Source: Lachnospiraceae bacterium
Lineage (GTDB): Bacteria > Bacillota > Clostridia > Lachnospirales > Lachnospiraceae
Assembly (NCBI GenBank): GCA_017461685.1
Contig: JAFTXF010000132.1
Coordinates: 1-11,386 of the forward strand
Length of the DNA stretch: 11,386 nucleotides
Direction of reading: 5' to 3'
Both the position numbers and the translations under genes were made by a program. Below the pieces are notes generated by a model. The model searched no databases. It worked only from the letters and a program-made list of their open reading frames with translations, and had not been told where the DNA came from. Shown piece by piece: positions 1-5,303 of this stretch; positions within the stretch are counted from its first letter, which is position 1; each line of letters starts with the position of its first letter.

Positions 1-230
1 GAGGACCGGGATGGACGGACCGCTGGTGTATCTGTTGACGATCAAGGTCATGGCAGAGTAGCCAAGTCCGGAAGGGATAAACGCTGAAGGCATCTAAGCG
101 TGAAGCCCCCCTCAAGATGAGATATCCCAAGTAAGTAAGACCCCTTGAAGACGACGAGGTAGATAGGGCTGGGGTGTAAGCATAGTAATATGTTCAGCTG
201 ACAGTCACTAATCGGTCGAGGGCTTAACCA
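1..230 (+). rRNA. 23S ribosomal RNA, 3' end (partial)
   Basis: This is the last part of a 23S rRNA gene; the rest lies upstream of the window. The conserved 3' domain is readable: GGACCGGGATGGACGGACC near the start (just downstream of the sarcin-ricin loop), GCATCTAAGCGTGAAGCC near 90, and the terminal ACTAATCGGTCGAGGGCTTAACC. The 3' boundary near 230 is set by analogy with other Firmicutes 23S genes and may be off by a few bases. No 5S rRNA gene follows; a terminator lies about 85 bases downstream. Confidence 0.96.
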
Positions 231-315
231 GAGTTGGAGAAGGAGTTATCACAGGAGATAACGGATGTAAAAGTAATCAGTGTTCGGTTTTGAAGGTACA
301 AACACCGTTTAAAAG

Positions 316-345
316 AAATTTATGCCGTTTAGGTATAAATTTTTT
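316..345 (+). terminator. Rho-independent terminator of the rRNA operon
   Basis: An 11-bp stem pairs 316-326 with 332-342 around a 5-base loop. It contains one G-U pair and runs directly into T residues through 345. It lies between the 23S end and the promoter of the tRNA genes, so the rRNA transcript appears to end here without a 5S gene. Confidence 0.75.
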
Positions 346-366
346 GTGATTTGTATAAAATAGATA

Positions 367-395
367 TTGCAAGAAGTAAAATTATTTGTTATACT
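367..395 (+). promoter_or_regulatory. Promoter for the tRNA-Asn/Glu/Cys cluster
   Basis: TTGCAA (367-372) and TATACT (390-395) are separated by exactly 17 bases, a good match to a vegetative (sigma-A) promoter. The expected start near 402 is only a few bases before mature tRNA-Asn, leaving almost no 5' leader. Together with the terminator just upstream, this makes the tRNA genes independent of the rRNA operon. Confidence 0.75.
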
Positions 396-405
396 AATCA
401 AGTAT

Positions 406-477
406 TCCTCGATAGCTCAATGGTAGAGCACTCGGCTGTTAACCGAGTTGTTGCAGGTTCGAGCCCTGCTCGGGGAG
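406..477 (+). tRNA. tRNA-Asn (anticodon GTT)
   Basis: A complete 72-nt cloverleaf. Acceptor arm 406-412 pairs with 470-476 (one G-U pair) with discriminator G at 477. The D arm contains AGCTCAATGGTAGAGC, the anticodon loop CTGTTAA gives anticodon GTT, and the T arm carries GGTTCGAGCC. The 3' CCA is not encoded (CGA follows), so it must be added by tRNA nucleotidyltransferase. Confidence 0.97.
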
Positions 478-482
478 CGATA

Positions 483-526
483 GCACTTAATGAGAGCGAG
501 CCGTAGGTGAAGCAAGAATTTAGTGC
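483..526 (+). repeat. Hairpin module copy 1 (38-nt CTTA...TTAG unit)
   Basis: GCAC (483-486) pairs with GTGC (523-526), and the pairing continues into CTTAAT/ATTTAG apart from a T-T mismatch. The core from CTTA (486) to TTTAG (523) is exactly 38 nt and encloses a purine-rich interior. The same length, ends and T-T mismatch recur at 542-579 and 10409-10446. It lies inside the presumed tRNA precursor transcript. Function unknown. Confidence 0.6.
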
Positions 527-531
527 GAAGC

Positions 532-590
532 CTGCCTGGCCCTTAATGAAGTCGAGTCGGAGACGATGACTGAGTTTAGTAGCCAGGTAG
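532..590 (+). repeat. Hairpin module copy 2 (38-nt CTTA...TTAG unit)
   Basis: A 9-bp stem (532-540 with 582-590, one G-U pair) encloses a core from CTTAATGAAG (542) to GAGTTTAG (579), again 38 nt. It follows copy 1 in tandem. The interior shares the GA-rich pattern but differs in sequence, and the outer stems are unrelated. This suggests a structure conserved by compensatory change rather than a recent duplication. Confidence 0.6.
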
Positions 591-651
591 AGTTAGGCTT
601 TAAAGCCTGATAGAGCGGTGGTCTTGTCAGTATGTGACAGACTACATATAT
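591..651 (+). other. Rest of the tRNA-Asn/tRNA-Glu spacer
   Basis: No gene is visible. It holds a perfect 14-bp palindrome (AGGCTTTAAAGCCT, 595-608) and a small hairpin with stem TGTCA/TGACA (625-639). TTGTCA (624) with TATATG (647) resembles a promoter, but the -10 would overlap tRNA-Glu, so it is not annotated as one. Confidence 0.5.
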
Positions 652-723
652 GGCCCGTTGGTCAAGCGGTCAAGACATCGCCCTTTCACGGCGGTAACAC
701 GAGTTCGATTCTCGTACGGGTCA
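652..723 (+). tRNA. tRNA-Glu (anticodon TTC)
   Basis: A 72-nt cloverleaf. Acceptor GGCCCGT (652-658) pairs with ACGGGTC (716-722), and the discriminator is A723. The anticodon loop CTTTCAC gives TTC, and the T arm is ACGAG/CTCGT around TTCGATT. CCA is not encoded. The gene is probably transcribed with tRNA-Asn upstream and tRNA-Cys 22 bases downstream. Confidence 0.97.
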
Positions 724-745
724 TTTACAATTTTATATTGTATAA

Positions 746-817
746 GGCGTGATAGCCAAGTGGTAAGGCCCCGGTCTGCAACACCGTTATCCACCGGTTC
801 GAATCCGGTTCACGCCT
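746..817 (+). tRNA. tRNA-Cys (anticodon GCA)
   Basis: A 72-nt cloverleaf. Acceptor GGCGTGA (746-752) pairs perfectly with TCACGCC (810-816), with the discriminator T817 expected for Cys. The anticodon loop CTGCAAC gives GCA, and the T arm is ACCGG/CCGGT around TTCGAAT. CCA is not encoded. It is the last gene of the tRNA cluster, with a terminator 5 bases downstream. Confidence 0.97.
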
Positions 818-822
818 CTGCG

Positions 823-850
823 AAACTCCTGAGTTTTCAGGAGTTTTTTT
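823..850 (+). terminator. Terminator of the tRNA cluster
   Basis: AAACTCCTGA (823-832) pairs perfectly with TCAGGAGTTT (837-846) around a 4-base loop, followed by further T residues to 850. It closes the tRNA-Asn/Glu/Cys transcript. Confidence 0.85.
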
Positions 851-888
851 ATTACATAGGAAAGAATACTTTCCTATGTAATAAAAAA
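845..888. repeat. Perfect 20-bp inverted repeat overlapping the tRNA terminator
   Basis: 845-864 pairs with 869-888 without a mismatch around a 4-base loop (AATA). The T-run of the tRNA terminator forms one edge of the left arm and an A-run the end of the right arm. On the minus strand this reads as a hairpin rich in terminal A/T pairs, so it may act as a second, bidirectional terminator. Confidence 0.6.
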
Positions 889-1020
889 CGCTTCGCGAAG
901 ATGTGCACGATGTGCATAGGAAGGCTGCTTTGCAGCTGCACATCGGCACCGGGAGCGGAGCAAGTCCCGGGGGGACCAGGGGATTTAGGGAGTTCGAAGC
1001 GGACTTGTCCGCTTTGTTCC
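889..1020. other. Non-coding stretch with four short hairpins
   Basis: No convincing gene is seen on either strand; the open frames here run through the tRNA genes. Four inverted repeats follow one another: CTTCGCGAAG (891-900); GATGTGCA/TGCACATC (909-916 with 937-944), enclosing GCTGC/GCAGC (924-936); CCGGGA/TCCCGG (949-954 with 965-970); and AAGCGGAC/GTCCGCTT (997-1004 with 1007-1014). GATGTGCA also has a directly repeated partial copy ending at 907. Function unknown. Confidence 0.5.
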
Positions 1021-1024
1021 ATAG

Positions 1025-1066
1025 AAAAAAGTGACTCATTCTATAGAATTATATAGAATGGGTCAC
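1025..1066 (-). terminator. Terminator of the minus-strand shell-protein operon
   Basis: A 15-bp stem (1031-1045 with 1052-1066, one G-U pair) with a 6-base loop. On the minus strand it is followed by six T residues (the A-run 1025-1030). It begins 14 bases after the stop of the shell-protein gene. Confidence 0.85.
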
Positions 1067-1079
1067 CCAAACGTACGTT

Positions 1080-1793
1080 TTATAAATAAGGCGTTCCCGG
1101 AATGTCCGGATAACTTCCCATGGCAATCAACAATTCCAGGCCAATCTGGCGTGCCTGCAGCACTGCCTCCTTCACAGCGGAGGCATCTCCGGTGATAGCC
1201 AGAATCACTTCATTGGAATGGCTGGTGCCGATACTAGGGGTCATGTAGCGGCAAATATTGACATTGGCGGACTTGAGTGCGGTGTCGGCCATTACCAGTC
1301 CGATGGCTGCCGGAGAACCTGCCATAAAGCCGAAGGCCTGTCCGCTCAGAGCATGAAATCCTTTCACCAGTGCTTCTCCGGCGCTGGCGGAGTAGGCGAA
1401 TTCCAAATGTCCCGCTTCGCTGATATATAACTCACCGGCGTATTTGTTGGTAAGCTCCAGAGCAAGTTCGATTGCGTGGCGGACATCAGACACATTGGTA
1501 CCGCCCAATACGATATAATTACCGTGCCCGCCCCAGCCTTTGGTATCTCTTGGAAAGTCAATGCTTAGTACTTCGGTATTGGTGGCTTTCACAGCCTCGT
1601 CGATGGCAGTAAGCTGGCCGGCAGCTCCGGTACGGGAGCTGAATAGTCCCAGTGCCCTGTAGGCAGTGCCGATATTCATTTCTTGTAGTAAAGTTTCATC
1701 TATTCCTGAAATTACCAGACCGATAGTGTCCAATACGGCAGTACCGACAAATTCGGTGCGCTGGCAATGCATACTGATTGATTTAACGTCCAT
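1080..1793 (-). CDS. PduB-type bacterial microcompartment shell protein (orphan)
   Basis: The 237-residue protein resembles PduB, the tandem-BMC-domain trimeric shell protein of propanediol/ethanolamine-type microcompartments. Diagnostic stretches are TEFVGTA (13-19), DEAVKATNTEVLSIDFPRDTKG (about 65-86, with GHG just after), SEAGHLE, and in the second domain PAAIGLVMADTALKSANV and GTSHSNEV. Repeats of the BMC fold lie at about 20-120 and 130-230. It begins at the point equivalent to the shorter PduB' form; the N-terminal extension by which full-length PduB contacts the enzyme core is missing. Start: AGAGG lies 7 bases upstream of the ATG. It is 72 bases downstream of an oxidoreductase gene on the same strand. 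No hexameric shell protein, pentamer, signature enzyme or reactivase is seen in the window, so the protein may join shells encoded elsewhere or serve another purpose. Family assignment is firm; role is open. Confidence 0.93.
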   Translation of the reverse strand: MDVKSISMHCQRTEFVGTAVLDTIGLVISGIDETLLQEMNIGTAYRALGLFSSRTGAAGQLTAIDEAVKATNTEVLSIDFPRDTKGWGGHGNYIVLGGTNVSDVRHAIELALELTNKYAGELYISEAGHLEFAYSASAGEALVKGFHALSGQAFGFMAGSPAAIGLVMADTALKSANVNICRYMTPSIGTSHSNEVILAITGDASAVKEAVLQARQIGLELLIAMGSYPDIPGTPYL

Positions 1794-1804
1794 AAAATTT
1801 CCTC

Positions 1805-1826
1805 TGATGCGTTACATAATGCATCA
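1805..1826. promoter_or_regulatory. 22-bp imperfect palindrome before the shell-protein gene
   Basis: TGATGC (1805-1810) and GCATCA (1821-1826) flank a near-symmetric centre GTTACATAAT. The palindrome abuts the ribosome binding site of the shell-protein gene on the minus strand. It could be an operator or an mRNA hairpin that limits ribosome access. It lies in the 72-base gap between two minus-strand genes. No clear promoter is visible in the gap. Confidence 0.45.
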
Positions 1827-1865
1827 CTTTTTAAAGATATTCATAAATTATCCAAAACGAATTCT

Positions 1866-2840
1866 TTAGCAATTTTTCTCCCACTTCGCTTTGCATTGTT
1901 CTAATAGTTCGAGTACGGCTATGGTGTCCTCCATAGGGATCAGCTCGCTTTGAGTTTTGTGCTGTGAAATACACTGCATAGCTTCTATAGCCTCGTATTC
2001 ATAACCGTTTATCATAAACGGAGCCTCGAATTCCTCGATAGGCTGGTTGGACCAGTCTACCAATACTGCTTTCCTTGCCTGAAAGAAGCTTTCTTCTTGA
2101 AACAGCAGTCTGCCCCGAGTTCCCTGAACGTAGAGAGATATCTGCCGCTCCTGTGAAAGTCCGCTGGTCAAAGCAGCAAAGGAACCGTTTGCATACTGGA
2201 GCTGAATGCTCTCTACAATGTCTATATCATCACCGCCCTTTACGGCAATAGCGTGAATATTCTGTGGGTCATAACCAAGAAGGGCACAGGCATACATCAG
2301 CGGATAGATAGCCAGGTCAAATAAAACGCCTCCCTGGCTGCGGTTTTTAATAAGACGGTGCTCCTTGGTGGCACTGGTATAAAATCTGGCATCCACGGCC
2401 TGAATCTCGCCGAACTTGCCGTCTCTCTTCCATTCCATGATTTTGCGGAAAACAGGCTGACATTTGGTCCACAAGGCTTCCATGAGGAAAAGCTGCTTTT
2501 CCTGAGAAAGTGCATACAGTTCCCGTGCTTCCGCCGCACTCTGGGTAAAGGCTTTTTCACACAAAACATGCTTGCCGCCGTTCAGACATAGCTTGACATT
2601 GTCATAATGGCAGGCGATAGGAGTTGCTACATAAATAATATCTACTTGAGTGTCTGCCACAAGCTCTTCATAACTTCCGTAACATTTTACAGCATGGTAT
2701 TTACCGCCAAAGGCAGAAGCCTTCTCCACACTCCTGGAAGCAACGGCATAAATCTCTGCCTGCTCAAGCTCCTTTAACATATCGCAGAAAATTCCCGCAA
2801 TTCTTCCGGTTCCCATAATGCCCCAACGTATTTTTTGCAT
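1866..2840 (-). CDS. Gfo/Idh/MocA family oxidoreductase
   Basis: A 324-residue NAD(P)-dependent dehydrogenase of the glucose-fructose oxidoreductase/inositol dehydrogenase/MocA family. The Rossmann glycine motif is GIMGTGRIA (7-15). The usual EKP motif is present as CEKAFTQ (E95, K96, A97), with Ala for Pro. A typical DLAIYP segment (175-180) supplies the Asp and Tyr near the active site. The EKA form and overall layout resemble the dihydrodiol-dehydrogenase-like branch. Substrates of this family are mostly sugars, cyclitols and their phosphates; this one cannot be named. A start 12 codons upstream (2876) is in frame, but 2840 is preferred: GAGGGA lies about 6 bases upstream and the fold begins at once. 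It has a strong promoter (2881-2909) and probably forms an operon with the shell-protein gene downstream, an unusual pairing. Confidence 0.9.
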   Translation of the reverse strand: MQKIRWGIMGTGRIAGIFCDMLKELEQAEIYAVASRSVEKASAFGGKYHAVKCYGSYEELVADTQVDIIYVATPIACHYDNVKLCLNGGKHVLCEKAFTQSAAEARELYALSQEKQLFLMEALWTKCQPVFRKIMEWKRDGKFGEIQAVDARFYTSATKEHRLIKNRSQGGVLFDLAIYPLMYACALLGYDPQNIHAIAVKGGDDIDIVESIQLQYANGSFAALTSGLSQERQISLYVQGTRGRLLFQEESFFQARKAVLVDWSNQPIEEFEAPFMINGYEYEAIEAMQCISQHKTQSELIPMEDTIAVLELLEQCKAKWEKNC

Positions 2841-2880
2841 GCCAGTCCCTCTTTCTTCAACCCTTTTTGCATTCATCTCT

Positions 2881-2909
2881 ATTCTACCCTATATTTACCA
2901 ATCAGTCAA
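2881..2909 (-). promoter_or_regulatory. Consensus promoter for the oxidoreductase/shell-protein operon
   Basis: Read on the minus strand, TTGACT (2909-2904) and TAGAAT (2886-2881) are separated by 17 bases, a near-consensus sigma-A promoter. The expected start near 2874 leaves a leader of about 35 bases before the chosen ATG, so the upstream in-frame ATG at 2876 would lie outside the transcript. Confidence 0.8.
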
Positions 2910-2935
2910 ATACTAAAATGACAATACTAAAATGA
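2909..2935. repeat. Two tandem 13-bp direct repeats next to the -35
   Basis: AATACTAAAATGA occurs at 2909-2921 and again at 2923-2935, identical and spaced at 14 bases. The pair touches the -35 box of the minus-strand promoter on its upstream side, the usual place for an activator binding direct repeats. It could also serve as an AT-rich UP-like element. No cognate regulator can be assigned. Confidence 0.6.
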
Positions 2936-3004
2936 AATACGCAACGGCTTCTCTGGAAAAGGTTGTACTTTTTGCGGTTTTTTACTGCATCTTTGCTGAT
3001 ATGG

Positions 3005-3013
3005 TGGTATAAT
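3005..3013 (+). promoter_or_regulatory. Extended -10 promoter for the sensor kinase operon
   Basis: TGGTATAAT is an exact extended -10 element (TGn plus TATAAT). No good -35 lies 16-18 bases upstream, which extended -10 promoters tolerate. The expected start near 3020 gives a leader of about 270 bases, containing the long inverted repeat. Confidence 0.65.
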
Positions 3014-3290
3014 AGGAGCACTTAGCAAACCGAAGTCCTGAGCGAACAGTGGGGCTTGTGAGAATATATGCCCCTGCGTTATACTAGTACATCGGTTACG
3101 AAACAACTGGACCGAATTGCTTGTCTATTTTCCCGATTGCACATAACAAAAATCCTCAGCGATGCCCGCATCGCCTACGTTTTTTGATATGCACACTCAG
3201 AAAAATATCCTGCGTAATTCGTCCAGTTATTTACGAACCGATATACTAGGAAGCTTTAGTGAACGGAAGCCGGACGAAGTGGAGGAACAA
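3014..3290 (+). other. Structured leader with a long imperfect inverted repeat
   Basis: No gene is supported here. Arms 3084-3120 and 3213-3249 are complementary over about 31 of 36 positions, including CTAGTA.ATCGGTT, AACTGGAC and GAATT. The interior closes on a small hairpin GCGATG/CATCGC (3159-3164 with 3169-3174) followed, after 5 bases, by six T residues (3180-3185). The outermost segments CACTTAGC (near 3019) and GCTTTAGTG (ending near 3261) are also partly complementary. If transcribed from the 3005 promoter, most of the leader would fold into one rod whose tip resembles an attenuator. It could equally be an old miniature inverted-repeat element. A degenerate 38-nt module (CTTAGC at 3021) may be present. 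Confidence 0.55.
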
Positions 3291-4358
3291 ATGAAGATAA
3301 AGCGATATAAACAACTGCTGAAAGATGCACTGTTTATGGTTGGAACATTAACTGTTGTTTTTTTCTTGAATTTGCTTATGCAGAAGCTTTTTGATACAAA
3401 GACCCTGATACCGATGACATTTGTTTTGGGAGTTTTTCTGGTATCGGTAAAGGCGCAGGGCTATTTTTGGGGTATTTTTGCCTCGCTGATCAGTGTGCTG
3501 GCGGTGAATTACGCATTTACCTTTCCTTACTACGCCTTCGACCTGATGTCACCGGAGTGTGTTGCTTCAGCCATTGTAATGCTTGTTGTGGCTATTGTGA
3601 CAGGTGCGTTGACTACCAAGATTAAAAAACAGGAAAAAATCAAGGCGGAGGGAGAAAAAGAGCGTATGCGTGCCAATCTGCTGCGGGCAGTGTCCCACGA
3701 TTTGCGCACACCGCTGACCACCATATACGGTTCTTGTTCTGCTATTATTGAGAATTATGATTTTTTAAAAAGGGAGCAGCATCTGAAGCTTTTAGGGGAA
3801 ATGCGGGAGGACTCTCAGTGGTTGCTTCGCATGGTGGAAAATTTGCTTTCCATCACCCGTATTGACGGAGAGAAGGTGCAGGTGGCCAAGAGTCCTACTG
3901 CATTGGAAGAATTAATAGATATTGTGCTGGTAAAATTTCGTAAGCATTACGAACATCAGGAAATAGAGGTGCAGATTCCGGAGGAGTTTATCAGTATTCC
4001 TATGGATGCCATGCTGATTGAGCAGGTGTTAATGAATCTTCTGGAAAATGCAGTTCACCATGCCAAGGGAATGACGGAACTGAAGCTTTCCGTGTTTGCG
4101 GAACGGCAACAGGCATTATTTTGTGTCAGTGATAATGGGTGCGGCATTCCGTCTGAAAAAATGGATGATTTGTTTACCGGTTACCTGGAGCGAGAGGACA
4201 GTCTGACGGACAGCAGCCGCAGTAATATGGGGATTGGTCTTTCTGTTTGTGCAACCATTATCAGGGCTCACGGGGGCGAGATATTTGTGAAAAATAATCC
4301 TTCCGGCGGTGCTTCTTTCTATTTTACACTGAAAATGGAGGATGGGGATGAGCAATAA
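3291..4358 (+). CDS. KdpD-like sensor histidine kinase (DUF4118 membrane domain)
   Basis: A 355-residue membrane sensor kinase that should phosphorylate the regulator encoded next. Four hydrophobic segments at about 12-30, 38-54, 58-78 and 91-109 form a DUF4118 membrane unit like that of KdpD. A short linker is followed by a HisKA domain with AVSHDLRTPL (phosphoacceptor His136) and an ATPase domain with N-box NLLENAVHHA (Asn253), DNGCGIP (Asp281) and MGIGLS (313-318). It lacks the large N-terminal KdpD and UspA-like domains of classical KdpD. The frame is open back to 3162, but GGAGG 6 bases before the ATG at 3291 fixes the start. It overlaps the regulator gene by 11 bases. No kdpFABC, Ktr or Trk gene is in the window, so a role in potassium sensing is only a family-based guess. 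Confidence 0.93.
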   Translation: MKIKRYKQLLKDALFMVGTLTVVFFLNLLMQKLFDTKTLIPMTFVLGVFLVSVKAQGYFWGIFASLISVLAVNYAFTFPYYAFDLMSPECVASAIVMLVVAIVTGALTTKIKKQEKIKAEGEKERMRANLLRAVSHDLRTPLTTIYGSCSAIIENYDFLKREQHLKLLGEMREDSQWLLRMVENLLSITRIDGEKVQVAKSPTALEELIDIVLVKFRKHYEHQEIEVQIPEEFISIPMDAMLIEQVLMNLLENAVHHAKGMTELKLSVFAERQQALFCVSDNGCGIPSEKMDDLFTGYLEREDSLTDSSRSNMGIGLSVCATIIRAHGGEIFVKNNPSGGASFYFTLKMEDGDEQ

Positions 4359-5058
4359 CAAGTATAAGGTGCTTCTCATAGAGGATGAGAGTAATATTCG
4401 CAGTTTTGTGGAAACCATTTTAGAGGCTAATGATTATCAGGTGATTACTACCGCTACTTGTGAGCAGGGAATCATGCTGTTTTCGTCTCACACACCGGAT
4501 TTTGTGATTTTGGATTTGGGTCTGCCGGATAAGGATGGACTGGAGTTTGTCAAAAAGGTCCGGGAAGGCAGCAATACACCGATATTGGTTTTGTCTGCCA
4601 GAACCAATGAAGCCGATAAGGTAGAGGCATTGGATTGCGGTGCCAATGATTATGTGACGAAGCCTTTCGGTACGGCAGAATTAATGGCCAGAGTGCGGGT
4701 GGCGTTGCGAAACCGACACCAAAACACAGATAATGGCAGGGTGTCCGGGGAGAAATTTACGCTGTATGATCTTGTGATTGATTATAACCGGCGTCTGGTA
4801 TTTATGGGAGAAAATGAGGTGAAGCTGACTCAGACGGAATATAACATTCTGGCGCTGCTTTCCAAACATACGGGTAAGGTATTGACATATTCTGCAATTA
4901 TTAAGGAAATATGGGGCGCGTTAGATGTAGGGGGCATCAAAAAGCTCCAGGTAAATATGGCAAACATTCGTAAAAAGCTGGGTTCTAAGCCGGGTGATAA
5001 CCGCTACGTCATCAATGAATTGGGTGTGGGATATCGCATAGGTGAGGAGAACATGTGA
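4348..5058 (+). CDS. KdpE-like response regulator (OmpR family)
   Basis: A 236-residue DNA-binding response regulator. The receiver domain (about 6-118) has the acidic pair E12/D13, phosphorylation site D56 in VILDLGLPD, S83 and K105 in TKPF. The C-terminal winged helix (about 135-232) contains KLTQTEYNILALL and ends with the typical ELGVGYR. DLGLPDKDG and the partner's architecture favour the KdpE branch. There are two ATGs in frame (4342 and 4348); GGAGG at 4337-4341 sits 6 bases before 4348, which is preferred. The start lies inside the 3' end of the kinase gene (11-base overlap), implying translational coupling and fixed stoichiometry. Targets are unknown. Confidence 0.94.
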   Translation: MSNNKYKVLLIEDESNIRSFVETILEANDYQVITTATCEQGIMLFSSHTPDFVILDLGLPDKDGLEFVKKVREGSNTPILVLSARTNEADKVEALDCGANDYVTKPFGTAELMARVRVALRNRHQNTDNGRVSGEKFTLYDLVIDYNRRLVFMGENEVKLTQTEYNILALLSKHTGKVLTYSAIIKEIWGALDVGGIKKLQVNMANIRKKLGSKPGDNRYVINELGVGYRIGEENM

Positions 5059-5137
5059 TAAGTTCTAATTAAGAGACAGAAAAGAACGACGTGAAGCCAT
5101 TAAAGTAACGAAAAAGTGTTTATGAGAGACGGAATGC

Positions 5138-5161
5138 ATTACAGGAACGATTTACTGTAAT
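5138..5161. promoter_or_regulatory. Inverted repeat ATTACAG/CTGTAAT
   Basis: ATTACAG (5138-5144) and CTGTAAT (5155-5161) are exact inverted repeats with a 10-base gap, in the 245-bp gap between the response regulator and the DUF951 gene. No T-run follows, so an operator is more likely than a terminator. The two-component regulator is one candidate binder, though OmpR-type proteins usually bind direct repeats. The rest of 5059-5303 shows no other gene. Confidence 0.35.
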
Positions 5162-5220
5162 TTGCATAGAAAAAATATAAACATATATCCGGAAAAACAG
5201 TGGCGAAAGCGAGGAGAGTA

Positions 5221-5229
5221 TGCTAGAAT
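5221..5229 (+). promoter_or_regulatory. Possible extended -10 promoter for the DUF951 gene
   Basis: TGCTAGAAT matches an extended -10 (TGn plus TAGAAT). The -35 region (TGGCGA, 17 bases upstream) is poor. It would start transcription near 5236, about 70 bases before the DUF951 start codon. Confidence 0.4.
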
Positions 5230-5303
5230 TATCTCAATACAGCTGTCGTACATATTTGGTGCGGAGCAGATAACCTGCAGAAACAGTGAGGTAAAAGAGG
5301 TCT

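Noticed and set aside
181..215. Similarity between AGTAATATGTTCAGCTGACAG in the 23S tail and AGTAATATATGTTCTAGCTGA at 10367
   Set aside because: The 23S segment is ordinary conserved rRNA; the resemblance is short and imperfect and probably coincidental.
624..652. TTGTCA-17-TATATG as a promoter for tRNA-Glu
   Set aside because: The -10 would overlap the first base of the tRNA, so transcription would begin inside it.
634..1056. 140-codon open frame on the plus strand and a 104-codon frame on the minus strand across the tRNA genes
   Set aside because: Both run through tRNA-Glu, tRNA-Cys and their terminator and have no recognisable protein features; they are chance frames.
2841..2876. N-terminal extension of the minus-strand oxidoreductase from an ATG at 2876
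   Set aside because: The promoter places the transcription start near 2874, the better ribosome binding site is before 2840, and the conserved fold starts there.
3162..3290. 43-residue N-terminal extension of the sensor kinase
   Set aside because: It is encoded by the right half of the inverted repeat and shows no protein-like features; GGAGG precedes the ATG at 3291.
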